Under the pieces are notes generated by a model. It ran no database searches, was not told where the DNA came from, and worked only from the letters and a program-made list of their open reading frames with translations. A program made the position numbers and the translations under genes. A stretch of DNA of 64,000 nucleotides from Vineibacter terrae (GTDB taxonomy: Bacteria; Pseudomonadota; Alphaproteobacteria; Reyranellales; Reyranellaceae): assembly GCF_008039615.1 (NCBI RefSeq), contig NZ_VDUZ01000001.1, forward strand, positions 301,856-365,855. The letters run 5' to 3'. This document shows positions 34,325 through 43,280 of this stretch, in pieces (positions within the stretch are counted from its first letter, which is position 1; each line of letters starts with the position of its first letter).

Positions 34325-36424
34325 TCAGGGATCTGGCGCGGCGAGCAGATGCGGGTTGACGCGCCAGCGCCGCGGCGGCCGCCCCTTGCCGCGCGGCGCC
34401 ACGACCGGCCGCAGCCAGCCATCGGCCACCAGCGCCGTGGCGATGCGCTCCGTGGCGGCGGCGTTGCAGGCCTGACCCAGCGCTTCGCGGCGCAGCGCCT
34501 CGCGCGAGACCTCGACGCAGCGCTGCCGGCGCAGCCAGCGCAGCACCCGGCGCGCGTGGTCAGGGCGGCCGCCGCTGCCGCCATCGCGCAGCACGGCCTG
34601 CGCATGCGGCCACAGATAGTCCAGCCACAAGCGCGACGCGGCGCTGACCGCGCCTTCCGGCACCTGCGCCAGCGCCGCATCGTCAAGAAATGCCAGCACG
34701 CCGGTCAGGCGCAGCACGTTGGCCGGGCCCCTGCCCCACCAGTCTGCATCGCGCCCGCCCAGGCGCGCGCTGCCGGCGTGATGGCGCTGCCGAAACGCCT
34801 CGAACGCAGCGCGGGCATCCGGTGCCAGCGGCACCACGCGCGGCGACCGGGACAGATCGCACAGGCGGGCCAGCGCCGCGCATGCCGTGTCGGCAGCGGC
34901 GCCGGGTTCCGCCGGCAGCGGCTGGAACGGCGGCAGCGACGGCCAGGCGAACAGGAGGCACGCCGTCAGCGCATCGGCCGCGGCCGGCAGCGCCGGCCCT
35001 ATGGCGTCAGGGTCGGATGGCAGCACGCCCAGGATCGAGACGGCCGGACAGGCAAGCGCAATCGCCGGCCCGCGCCTTGGATCGACGACATGCGGCGTGC
35101 CCGACCATGCCGACAGCCAGAACGCCTGGTCGCCGCTGCCTTTGGCCACGAGATCGTTCAGCCAGCCACGGTGCCCATCACGAGGCAGCAGCACGCCGGA
35201 CGGCGACCGATCCAAAGCGGCTGCGACTGCCTCCACGCGCACATCGTTGACGATGAGCGGGCGCCGCGCCGGCGGTGCGGCAGCATCGCTGCCGCCACGC
35301 GCCACCGCCTCGACGAGTTCCAGGCCACGCACCATGCCGAGCGCCGTTTCCGCGGCGCGTGCCGTGTCCGCGGACGGCCCGACCAGCGCTGCCCACAGCA
35401 CGCAGGGCTCCGACCAGGACGGCGCCGGCGTGATCCGCCGGCTGGCGCCGATCAGGCCGGCTGCCGCCGTCAGCAGCGACAGCGCGACATGATCGACCGG
35501 GGCGCGGACCGCGCGTGCGATGTCCTCGGCCCAGGGCCGCACCGACGGCGGCAGCACGTCGAGGGGAAATGCCGGCAGATCGTTGTTCCCGTCGCCCAGC
35601 GCCGCCAGCGGCGGCAGCGGCCAGCCGCTTGCGCCCGTCGCTGCCGCCGCGCGCGGCGCCGGCACGTCGCACGCCTTGGCGGGCGGCGGCGCAAGCCGGG
35701 CGGCATCACGCGGCACGCGCGGCAGGCTCAGCACGGGCCGGCCGCTGCTGCCCTGCGGACCGGCCGCCACCCGGGGCGGACTGGCTGCCTGGGCCGTGTC
35801 GGCCGGCAGAACCGTCGCGGCTGCGGTTGGCGCCAGGCTGCCGCCACCGCGACCGGCAGCGACGCGCGGCCGGGCCTCGCGCCGCAGCAGGCGGCGCAGG
35901 GCATCGATCGCGGTCGGCGGCAGCGGCGGTGGCGCGCTGCCATCCCACGGCGCCGGCCACGATCGCGGCACGCCGATGCGCGTGATCGAGCGGGCCTCGC
36001 CGCGCAGCCGCACATGGAAGCGGGCCATCGCCGTGCCGCCGGCATCGTCATCGGCCCACAGGATCACATCGCGGCCGCGCAGCGGTGCGATGTCGGCCTT
36101 GTCGACCGCATTGCAGCCGCCGGGCCAGGCGACACAGGCATGGTCGGGAAACAGGGCCTGGGCGGCAGCCGCAGCCGCCTCGTTTTGTACCACCAGCACC
36201 GGCGCCTCGGGGCGCGCCGCCAGCGCCGCCGCGCCGAAGAGCGGCAGCGGCGCGGCGGGCTCGCGCCAGCAGCAGCGGCCACCATCACGCACCGCCGGCA
36301 CGACGATCCCGCGGCCCGTCCGGTCGCGGAAGGCCGCCGTGGCAAAGGTCTCGCTATAGCGCCACCAGCGCACCGGCTGGCCGTGCGTGGCATGGGTCAA
36401 ATCTGCGAAATCATGCGCGCTCAT
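34325..36424 (-). CDS. Toprim-like plus DUF3987-like protein (primase/helicase relative) lacking Walker A
   Basis: A 699-residue protein. The N-terminal fifth resembles a Toprim-like domain (PVLVVQNEAAAAAAQALFP, then DVILWADDDAGGTA with the DxD). A long Pro/Ala-rich linker follows. The second half looks like the DUF3987 ATPase of phage and plasmid replication proteins (FPLDVLPPSVRPWAEDIA), but where the P-loop is expected the sequence reads VGPSADTARAAET with no GK(S/T). The C-terminal end is a winged-helix-like segment. There are no other phage genes nearby, so it may be a domesticated or decayed relic. Start ATG 36424 or GTG 36433. Confidence 0.6.
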   Translation of the reverse strand: MSAHDFADLTHATHGQPVRWWRYSETFATAAFRDRTGRGIVVPAVRDGGRCCWREPAAPLPLFGAAALAARPEAPVLVVQNEAAAAAAQALFPDHACVAWPGGCNAVDKADIAPLRGRDVILWADDDAGGTAMARFHVRLRGEARSITRIGVPRSWPAPWDGSAPPPLPPTAIDALRRLLRREARPRVAAGRGGGSLAPTAAATVLPADTAQAASPPRVAAGPQGSSGRPVLSLPRVPRDAARLAPPPAKACDVPAPRAAAATGASGWPLPPLAALGDGNNDLPAFPLDVLPPSVRPWAEDIARAVRAPVDHVALSLLTAAAGLIGASRRITPAPSWSEPCVLWAALVGPSADTARAAETALGMVRGLELVEAVARGGSDAAAPPARRPLIVNDVRVEAVAAALDRSPSGVLLPRDGHRGWLNDLVAKGSGDQAFWLSAWSGTPHVVDPRRGPAIALACPAVSILGVLPSDPDAIGPALPAAADALTACLLFAWPSLPPFQPLPAEPGAAADTACAALARLCDLSRSPRVVPLAPDARAAFEAFRQRHHAGSARLGGRDADWWGRGPANVLRLTGVLAFLDDAALAQVPEGAVSAASRLWLDYLWPHAQAVLRDGGSGGRPDHARRVLRWLRRQRCVEVSREALRREALGQACNAAATERIATALVADGWLRPVVAPRGKGRPPRRWRVNPHLLAAPDP

Positions 36425-36663
36425 GGGCACCACGTGATGGCAGTGGAGAGGGTGTTGCTTGCGTCAGCAAGCGGCGAAAACGCCCGTATGAAGCCCGGCG
36501 GCGGCTTGCCCTTTTGACTGCTGGGCAGGCGGAGCGCCCGTCCGTCCTGCGGCGGAACCGCAGGGCATGCCCCGGCGGCGAGCATGCGTGCTGTACGCAA
36601 CCATTGTACGATGTCGGCGCCGCCGGAACAACCGGTACGAAAAGAGACGTTCCCGATGCAGCC

Positions 36664-37233
36664 ATGAAGCGCTCGCCGCGCGGCGTGGAAGCTGGCACAA
36701 GCAGGCCGCATCGGGCGCACCGGCAGCCGGCGGGAACGTCCGAACACCTCCGATCGGACGTCGCGGAAGAGTTGTTCGGCCGCTCCGGCTACGGCAGCAC
36801 CACGACGCGCGCCATCGCGCAGCGGGCCCGCGTGCGTGTCGGGCAGCTGCACTGTTATTTCGACTCCAAGCGCGCCCTGTTCGAAGCCCTGGTCGCCCGC
36901 CATGGCCGGCTGGTCACCCAGGCGCGGCGGCGCCTATTGCACGAGGCGCAGGCGAAATGGCCGCGCGGCGACATCCCCGTCGAGGTGCTGGTCATGGACG
37001 AGCCGTCCACCGGGCTGGCGCCGAAGGTCGTGAAAGACATCCTGCTGGTCATCAAGGCGCTGCGCGACCGCGGGATGGGTTTGCTGCTGATCGAACAGAA
37101 TGTCGGTATCGCCGCGGAAATCACCGACCGCGCCTATGTCATGGCCGTCGGCAGCATCGTGCATGAAATCGGGCGCGGCAAGTGGCAGTCCTTTCTGGAC
37201 AATGAGCTGCTCGTCAAAGCTTATCTGGGATGA
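36664..37233 (+). pseudogene. TetR regulator N-terminus fused in frame to LivF C-terminus
   Basis: The 189-codon frame is a chimera. Residues about 27-105 are a TetR DNA-binding domain (SDVAEELFGRSGYGSTTTRA, then GQLHCYFDSKRALFEALV). From about residue 108 it becomes the last third of a branched-chain amino acid ABC ATPase, starting at Walker B (LVMDEPSTGLAP), with the H-loop region LLLIEQN and the C-terminal LLVKAYLG. Walker A and the ABC signature are missing, so it cannot be a working ATPase. A deletion joining two genes is the simplest cause (junction near 36985-36993). Whether the TetR part still binds DNA is unknown. Confidence 0.85.
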
Positions 37234-37568
37234 GAGCCGCACACGCCTGAGGGCCGTGCCGAGCGCAGTCTGTGATTTTATCCTTCACCCGGAGGGGAAG
37301 GTGCCCCGAAATGACGTTTCGACGCTTCGCGCCACCTTCCCCCTCTGGGAAAGGATTAAGTCACGCGCTCTCGGGATGACACTGAAAGCCGGGAATGACC
37401 GCTACGGACATATCGGCGGACAGTCCTTTTCAGGTACTGGCCTGACCAATACGTACGCCAATATTATGGTGCATCTCATATTCTCCGCCGCTTACTCGCC
37501 TTCGGTCGCGATTTCCCCGCCGCGAATCTTCCGCTATACTCTGCTTCAATCGCAGAGGGGGAAATCGC
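37234..37568. other. 335-base gap downstream of the TetR::LivF chimera
   Basis: No gene recognised. It contains an imperfect palindrome at 37281-37355 and a partial family A-like end (ctctcgggatgacact) at about 37369-37384. The last 130 bases are AT-richer and should hold the promoter of the DsrE-like gene. Confidence 0.6.
37281..37355. repeat. Palindromic repeat related to family B
   Basis: tccttcacccggaggggaaggtg at the left is mirrored by caccttccccctctgggaaagga at the right, with the small hairpin cgtttcgacgcttcgcg at the centre. The cgacgcttcg core resembles the extra hairpin of the family B copy at 28.5 kb. Confidence 0.65.
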
Positions 37569-38015
37569 ATGCACCGCAGGACGATGCTTCTGGCCGCTCC
37601 CGTGCTGCTGGCCGTGACGCTACCCGGTACGACGCAGGCGGCCGGCAAGACGCATCGGCTGGCGCTGCAGGTCAGCGACAACGATCCCGACAAGATGAAT
37701 GCGGCCCTCAACGTCGCCGCCAATGTCAGCCGGCTCTACACCGACCGCGGTGACGAGGTCGACGTCGTCATCGTCGCCTTCAACGCCGGCCTGCACATGT
37801 TCCGCGCCGACACGTCGCCGGTGAAGGCTCGGCTGGACTCCTTCGCCAAGAGCATGCCGAACGTCCGGTTCGATGCCTGTGACAACACGATCCAAGGCAT
37901 GAAGAAGCGAGAGGGCAAGGACATCCCGATCGTACCGCAGGCCAAGATCGTGCCGGCCGGCGTCGTCACGCTCATGGAGCTGGCCGAGCAAGGCTGGGTG
38001 ATCATCCGGCCGTGA
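37569..38015 (+). CDS. Secreted DsrE/DsrF-like family protein
   Basis: 148 residues with a signal peptide (about 1-24, ending TTQAAG). The body has the alternating strand-helix pattern of the DsrE/F-like fold: LALQVSDNDPDKMNAALNVA, VDVVIVAFNAGLHMF, then VPAGVVTLMELAEQGWVIIRP at the end. Soluble DsrE proteins carry sulfur on a Cys, but here only C105 or so (FDACDNTI) is present, so sulfur transfer is uncertain. ATG 37569 follows GAGGGGG. It is transcribed towards the VasI-like gene. Confidence 0.82.
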   Translation: MHRRTMLLAAPVLLAVTLPGTTQAAGKTHRLALQVSDNDPDKMNAALNVAANVSRLYTDRGDEVDVVIVAFNAGLHMFRADTSPVKARLDSFAKSMPNVRFDACDNTIQGMKKREGKDIPIVPQAKIVPAGVVTLMELAEQGWVIIRP

Positions 38016-38036
38016 AGACGGGCGGTCCACACGTGC

Positions 38037-38690
38037 TCAGCGGCGCGGCGCAGCAGGCGGGGACGCGACAGGCGCGGAAATGCTGCAAGCCGCGGCCACC
38101 TTGGTGCGCACCGCCTTCAACCCATTGAGCGTGAACTCGCCGTCGTAGGTAGTGCCCTGCCGGGTCGAGACCCGGAAGGCGATGGTGCCCTCCTCCGGCA
38201 GCGAGGCCAGCAGGCGCGCGGCATCGCCGCCGAACGCCACCGCCGCCCCGGAAGACGACACGCCCGACGGAACCGGCAGCAGCACGCCGTCATTGATGCG
38301 ATATGAAACGGCCGGCACCTCGCCGCGGGTCAGCTCGGCAATCGCGACTGCCAGCTCGACACGGCCGCCCCGGCAATTGATGAAGAGCTGCATCGCCGAG
38401 CCGCCGCGCGCGTTCCGCGTAGCGATGATCACCGGCGTGTAATCGACCGGCGAGGTGGTCTCGCTCACGACCCAGCTGTCCTCAGCCGCCGGCGGTGCGG
38501 CTGGTGCCGGAGCAGCCGGCGGTGGCGAGATGTCCCGCGACAACCGCTCCAGGCACTGCAGCCGTTCTGCCGTCTCCAGCTTGGCGCAGGCGCGAAGCTG
38601 CTCCACCGGATCGCCCGCTCCGCCCTGCGCCCAGGCCGCCATGCTCGCCACCCCGATGGCGAGCCCCCACAACAATGTCGCGAGCTTCAT
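38037..38690 (-). CDS. Secreted VasI/TagO-like protein
   Basis: 217 residues with a signal peptide (1-22, AAWAQ). Two Cys in CAKLETAERLQCLERLSRD form an N-terminal motif seen in VasI/TagO-like proteins, followed by a Pro/Ala linker and a beta-rich domain starting WVVSETTSPVDYTPVI and ending LKAVRTKVAAACS. VasI/TagO proteins are accessory to type VI secretion, but no T6SS gene is in view. The ATG overlaps the upstream TAXI gene by four bases (ATGA), so they are made together. Confidence 0.65.
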   Translation of the reverse strand: MKLATLLWGLAIGVASMAAWAQGGAGDPVEQLRACAKLETAERLQCLERLSRDISPPPAAPAPAAPPAAEDSWVVSETTSPVDYTPVIIATRNARGGSAMQLFINCRGGRVELAVAIAELTRGEVPAVSYRINDGVLLPVPSGVSSSGAAVAFGGDAARLLASLPEEGTIAFRVSTRQGTTYDGEFTLNGLKAVRTKVAAACSISAPVASPPAAPRR

Positions 38691-39709
38691 TGCGAGACCG
38701 GCGTCTTGCGGGCCTGCCGATCCAACCATTCCTGGGCCGCCGGCGAACGCGTGAGCCCGGGGACGGTCGCGGCGAGATTGATCGCCTTCCATTGCGGCGC
38801 GAAGCCCTGCACCTGGAGCTTGTCGATCCGGGAGAACATCAGATCGACGAAGCGGGACACCCGCTGGTAGCGGTTGGAGCCCACGGGCCAATTGTAGGCG
38901 ACCAGGGCTGTCGGCACCGCGATGGTCGCCACCCGTTCACCCGGCTTGATCAGGCTGGGGTAGTCGCCTGCCTCCAGCGTGGCGGGCAGATAGTAGTCCT
39001 CGAACTTGCTGTCGTAGCCCAGCGGCAGGAACCGGAAGCCTGGCTCCCATTGCCCCTTGATGAAGGCGTCGACCGGCTTGGAGGTGATGAAGATCACGGC
39101 GGCCATCTCGCCCTTGCGCATCTGCTGCAGCGCCAGCGGATGAGGAATGAACTGCTTGTCGATATCGATGCCCAGGCGGCTGAAGATCAGCGGCCCTGAA
39201 TAGGCGGCGGCGGTGCCCGGCGTGTTGAAGTTGACCTTCTTGCCGGCGAGATCCTTCAGGCTCTGGATCTCGGGCCGCACGAAGATGTGCAGCTCCGACG
39301 GGAAAAGATTCAGAAGATACGTGACGTGACGCCGGACATCCGGCATCTGGATCCTGTATTCATCCAGCGAATCGGAATTGATGATCGCCAGGTCGACGCC
39401 CCGCAGATAGAGCAGCGCGTTCACGTTGTCGGTTGGCCCACGGGTGACGATGGGCAGCACCTGCATGTTCGGCCCGTCATCGACGACACGCGCGAGCTCG
39501 GCCGCAAAGCGCAGCGGCGCTCCCTCGATCAGGCCGGCGGCGAGGCCGATCGTCCAGGCGTTCGTCTTCTCCTGCAGCTGCTCGTAGCTTGGGGTTCGCC
39601 GCGGCGGCGCATTCGGCGCCTGCGCCAACCCCGGCGACGGCAGGCACGACAGGATGAGCAGCGCCGCCGCCAACGGCCGCAACGTGCGCAAGGTGAACGT
39701 CACTGTCAT
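38687..39709 (-). CDS. Orphan TAXI-family periplasmic binding protein
   Basis: 340 residues with a signal peptide (about 1-29, ALLILSCLPSPGLAQA). Family blocks: TIGLAAGLIEGAPLRFAAEL, VDLAIINSDSL, LKDLAGKKVNFNTPGTAAAY. No TRAP permease is adjacent, unlike the copy at 32.5 kb. It is instead translationally coupled to the VasI-like gene and lies 81 bases downstream of the coiled-coil gene. It may act as a ligand sensor rather than a transporter part; that is inference. ATG 39709 follows GGGGGGAG. Confidence 0.85.
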   Translation of the reverse strand: MTVTFTLRTLRPLAAALLILSCLPSPGLAQAPNAPPRRTPSYEQLQEKTNAWTIGLAAGLIEGAPLRFAAELARVVDDGPNMQVLPIVTRGPTDNVNALLYLRGVDLAIINSDSLDEYRIQMPDVRRHVTYLLNLFPSELHIFVRPEIQSLKDLAGKKVNFNTPGTAAAYSGPLIFSRLGIDIDKQFIPHPLALQQMRKGEMAAVIFITSKPVDAFIKGQWEPGFRFLPLGYDSKFEDYYLPATLEAGDYPSLIKPGERVATIAVPTALVAYNWPVGSNRYQRVSRFVDLMFSRIDKLQVQGFAPQWKAINLAATVPGLTRSPAAQEWLDRQARKTPVSQ

Positions 39710-39790
39710 GGATGACTCCCCCCGGACCGTCTTGCTTGATCCCCAAATTGCCCCCGATATGCCCTGCCCGCGCACGGCGGGCTGCGAGCC

Positions 39791-42538
39791 TCATGGCTCC
39801 CGGCGCAGCGCCTCGAGCCGGGCCGTCGCCTCGGCGACCCCTCCGGCGTGCGCCTTCGCATAGAGCTCCCGTGCCTTGGCCGCATCCCCGCGCGTTCCAT
39901 AGGTCCGCCATGTCGACAGGATCAGCGGATCGTATGTCTCCGCGAGCGCGAAGACCGCCCGGACGCTGCCCATCTCGGCAGCGCGCTCGAGCATGGCGCG
40001 CGCCGAGCCGATGTCGCCCTGGCTCAGCAATCCGCTGGCGCGCACCATCAGCCTGCCAACGTCCGGGCTGTCCTGCGCCGACGGCGCCCGCGCCGGCCGT
40101 GCATCGACCGGTGCCGGCCGGGAGCCGGCGACGTCAGCCGGCCCCGCCGCCACGCTGCGAATGCCATCCGTCCCGCCACCAGCATCCGGCTGCGGCAGCA
40201 CCGGCGTCTGCTGCATGCGGTGGCGCTCCCGTTCCTGCGCCAGCGCCTGCCGGTATTCGGCTGCCGCTGCCTCCGCGGCTTTCCGCATCAGGTCGACCTG
40301 GGCGGCGATGTCGCGCTCGCGCGCGGCATGGGCGCTGACCGCCTGCTGTGCCGCCACAAGCTCTTGCGCCAATGCCGCAGCCCGCTCGCGCTCCTGCCGC
40401 AGGGCCTGCTGCGCTGCAGCCGCTTCACGTTCGGCTGCCTGTCGCGCCTGCATGGCTTCGCCACCCGCCGTGCCGGACAGCGCCGCCTGGGCTTGCATCT
40501 CACCGCGCGCCATGGCCAGCTCGCGCGACAGCCCCTCGGCGCGGTCGCGCTGCTGCTGCATCGCGACACGCAGCTCCGCAGCGACGCGCTCGGCCGCCTG
40601 CCTGGCCTGCGTGGCCTCATCCCCTGTCTTGCTCGACAGTGCCGCCTGCGCCTGCAGGTCCTGCCGGGCAGCGACAAGATCACGCGCCAGCGTCGCGGCG
40701 CGCTCGCGCTCCTGCGCCAATGCCTGCTGCAGCTCCGCCTTGGCGCCGGCAGCCGCCTGCCGCAGCTCCCGTGCCTCGTCGCCAGCGCTGGCGGCGCGCG
40801 TCGCATTCGCCTCGCTCTCACGCCGCGCCGTCACCAGGTCGCGCGCCAGGGCATCGGCTCTGTCGCGCGCCTGCTGCAAGCCCTGGCGCGCTTCGGCCGC
40901 GGCCTGCTGCGCTTCCTGCACGGACCGCGCCGCTGCATCGCCGGCTTTGCCCGACAAGGCTGCCTGCGCGACCATCTCGCCGCGCACCAGCGCCAGCTCC
41001 TGCGCCAGCGCCTCGGCGCCGTCGCGCACCTGCTTCATGCCTTGCCGTGCCTCCGCCGCCGCGCGCTCGGCCGCGTCACCCGCCTTGCTGGACTGCGCCG
41101 CTTGCGCCGTCATCTGGTCGCGCGCCTGCGCCAGCTCACGGGCCAGGGTGTCGGCCCGCGCGCGCGCCTCTTGCAGGCTCTGCCGCATCTCGGCCGCGGT
41201 CCGCTCTGCAGCCGCCAGCTGGGCATGCGCCGCCATGCTGGCGGGCTGCGCCGCCTGCGCTTCCATCTCGCCGCGCACCAGCGCCAGCTCGCGCGATAGC
41301 GCCTCCGCCCGCGCACGCTCCTGCTGCAGCCCCTCTCGAAGGTCGGCTGCGATGCCGGCGATGGTGCGCTTGACCTGCGCCGCATCGTCATTGGCCTTGG
41401 CAACAAGCGCGACTTGCGCCTCGATCTCACGGCGTGCAGCGGCCAGGTCGCGCGCCAGCGCTTCGGCGCGGTCGTGCTCCGCCTGCATGCCTTGCCTGGC
41501 TTCGGCTGCAGCCCTTTCCGTTGCTGTCAGCTTGGCCTGGGCGGCCTCGCCGCCCTCCTTGGCCGTGACTGACAGCGCATGGATCTGGTCGCGTGCAGCC
41601 GCCAGCTGGCCGGCCAGGACCTCGCCGCGCTCGCGCTCCTGCTGCAGCGCCTGGCGCAGCTCGGCGGCGGTGCGTTCTGCCGCATGCCTGGACTGCGTGG
41701 CATCGTCGCCCGCCCTGCTCGATTGCGCCGCCTGCGCCTGCATCTCCCCGCGCGCCGCCGCCAGGTCGCGTGCCAGTGTTTCGGCGCGGTCGTGCTCCTG
41801 CCGCAGCGCCTCGCGCAGCTCCGCAGCAGCGTGCTCTCCTGCCTGCCGCGCCAGGACGGCGGCATCGCCCGCCTTGCTCGACTGTGCCGCCTGCGCCTGC
41901 ATCTCCTGACGTGCCGCCGCCAGATCGCGCGCCAGCGCCTCTGCCCGCTCATGCTCGCGCTGCAGGGACTGCCGCAGCTCTTCGGCATCCTTTGCCGGGA
42001 TCATCCTGCCCGGTGTCGCCTCGCTGGCATCGGCGCTGGACCGTGAATGCGCTTCGACGTAGCCCGCAATATCTCCATAAAAATAGGTGCCGGCGACACC
42101 GGACGCCAGCGAGCCGACCGCGATCGCCGGCACGGCCAGCCTGCGCGCCGCCTGCATGGTGCCTTCGCGCATGGCTTTCGCCGTGGTTGCAGCGATCGCT
42201 GCCAACGAGCGGTTCACCGCCATGGGCGCCGGCGGCAGCGTAGCGCTGACCAGCGTCAGGCGCTGCGGCATGGCACGGCTCGACGACAGCAGGAAGTCAT
42301 GCAGGCGCGTACGCTCTGTTCCGGCCGCCTCGTCCGAAGCGCTGCCCGCGTGCGCATGCAGCCCATACAGCCACTGAGAATACGGTAGCCAGTGCGTCGC
42401 GCTTAGCTTGCAGGGCTCGCCATTCTCGTCGATCCAGATCCGCCGCTCGGCGACCCAGCGGGCGACGTCATAATTGACGCCATCATCCAGGATAACAAAT
42501 GTCCCATCCTTCGGGACGGTTTCTATTGGCTGACGCAT
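39791..42538 (-). CDS. Membrane-anchored coiled-coil protein with 53-residue repeats and a Sel1-like end
   Basis: About 915 residues. Residues 1-60 form a small conserved domain (PIETVPKDGTFVILDDG, ATHWLPYSQW). One membrane segment lies near 134-156 (LAVPAIAVGSLASG). From about 187 to 775 run eleven near-tandem units, nine of exactly 53 residues and two of 51 and 46, each of the type ELRQALQQERERAExLARDL followed by AARxEMQAQAA; a twelfth is partial. They should form one long coiled coil. The C-terminal 90 residues resemble TPR/Sel1-like repeats (SARAMLERAAEMGSVRAVFALA). The start at 42538 is preferred; an upstream in-frame start at 42589 exists. Function unknown. Confidence 0.75.
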   Translation of the reverse strand: MRQPIETVPKDGTFVILDDGVNYDVARWVAERRIWIDENGEPCKLSATHWLPYSQWLYGLHAHAGSASDEAAGTERTRLHDFLLSSSRAMPQRLTLVSATLPPAPMAVNRSLAAIAATTAKAMREGTMQAARRLAVPAIAVGSLASGVAGTYFYGDIAGYVEAHSRSSADASEATPGRMIPAKDAEELRQSLQREHERAEALARDLAAARQEMQAQAAQSSKAGDAAVLARQAGEHAAAELREALRQEHDRAETLARDLAAARGEMQAQAAQSSRAGDDATQSRHAAERTAAELRQALQQERERGEVLAGQLAAARDQIHALSVTAKEGGEAAQAKLTATERAAAEARQGMQAEHDRAEALARDLAAARREIEAQVALVAKANDDAAQVKRTIAGIAADLREGLQQERARAEALSRELALVRGEMEAQAAQPASMAAHAQLAAAERTAAEMRQSLQEARARADTLARELAQARDQMTAQAAQSSKAGDAAERAAAEARQGMKQVRDGAEALAQELALVRGEMVAQAALSGKAGDAAARSVQEAQQAAAEARQGLQQARDRADALARDLVTARRESEANATRAASAGDEARELRQAAAGAKAELQQALAQERERAATLARDLVAARQDLQAQAALSSKTGDEATQARQAAERVAAELRVAMQQQRDRAEGLSRELAMARGEMQAQAALSGTAGGEAMQARQAAEREAAAAQQALRQERERAAALAQELVAAQQAVSAHAARERDIAAQVDLMRKAAEAAAAEYRQALAQERERHRMQQTPVLPQPDAGGGTDGIRSVAAGPADVAGSRPAPVDARPARAPSAQDSPDVGRLMVRASGLLSQGDIGSARAMLERAAEMGSVRAVFALAETYDPLILSTWRTYGTRGDAAKARELYAKAHAGGVAEATARLEALRREP
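40213..41980. repeat. 159-bp period repeat array within the coiled-coil gene
   Basis: The DNA encoding the eleven 53-residue units. Units have diverged at base level, so this is an old expansion rather than a recent slippage. Confidence 0.7.
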
Positions 42539-43280
42539 TCTGAAACGTCTCCGATAGCAGAACAGACGATCTTCTCGCTGCTCGCTCAATACCTCGACGT
42601 TGCATCACCGGAGGATGGTCTTTCAGATATTCTTCTTTGAATGAACTATGCGCACTCAGAACAGTTCGGCGCGATGCTTGCGCTCAACCATACGTACCCA
42701 AACTGCTGTCTGTTCGGTTTCAGGTTGATCGGTGTCATGCTCCATATTCGTCAATCATAGGTGATTGCATGCTCGCATCCCAGCGGCCCGCCTTGCACGG
42801 ATCGGCCGAGTTGGAATTTTCGATTCTGAGATGGGCTGCGCTGTCAATCGGCTCGCGGCCATCCCCTTGCACGCCGACGTTGCTTGCCTCGGATCCCGAA
42901 GCCCCCCTTACGCCGGTCATGGAAGAATAGCCGATTTTTGCAGTCACTACCAGTGCCGACACCATGTCAGGACAGGGTCAGCCCAAATGCTTGAAGAAAA
43001 TTTATTGTGATCCATTTGGCGGCTCTTTCATACCGCGCATCAGGAGAATGACGACTACCGCTGCTCCCAAGAGCGGTGCTCGTGGGCACCACGGGACACA
43101 TCCACCGCGAGGTAAAGATTTCCAGGTCCCCTCTCGGCACGCAAATAGAGCTATGCATCGGCCGTCGATCGATTGTTTGCCGGTCATGCCCAGGGCGCCG
43201 GTTTCTTTCAAGAAATCTGCCCGACCGCAGCGTCAGCCGTTGCCGAGTTGCCGGCAAGCGGGCGTGGCTCTTCGAACCGG
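42539..43280. other. 742-base region without a recognised gene
   Basis: Noticeably lower GC than the flanks, especially 42600-43020. Short open frames exist on both strands (for example 43002-43211 minus, with a hydrophobic end) but none has a ribosome site and a recognisable product. It should contain the promoter of the coiled-coil gene. Confidence 0.5.

Noticed and set aside
38037..38690. Evidence for a type VI secretion locus from the VasI/TagO-like protein
   Set aside because: No tss, hcp, vgrG or clpV gene is seen in the window, so the secretion link rests on one weak family resemblance.
39848..41909. Long plus-strand frames across the coiled-coil gene
   Set aside because: They mirror the repeated codons of the minus-strand gene and carry no independent signal such as a ribosome site or domain.
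43002..43211. A 69-codon minus-strand frame with a hydrophobic end in the gap before the pseudokinase gene
   Set aside because: No ribosome site, no family resemblance, and composition like its surroundings. It could be real but cannot be supported.
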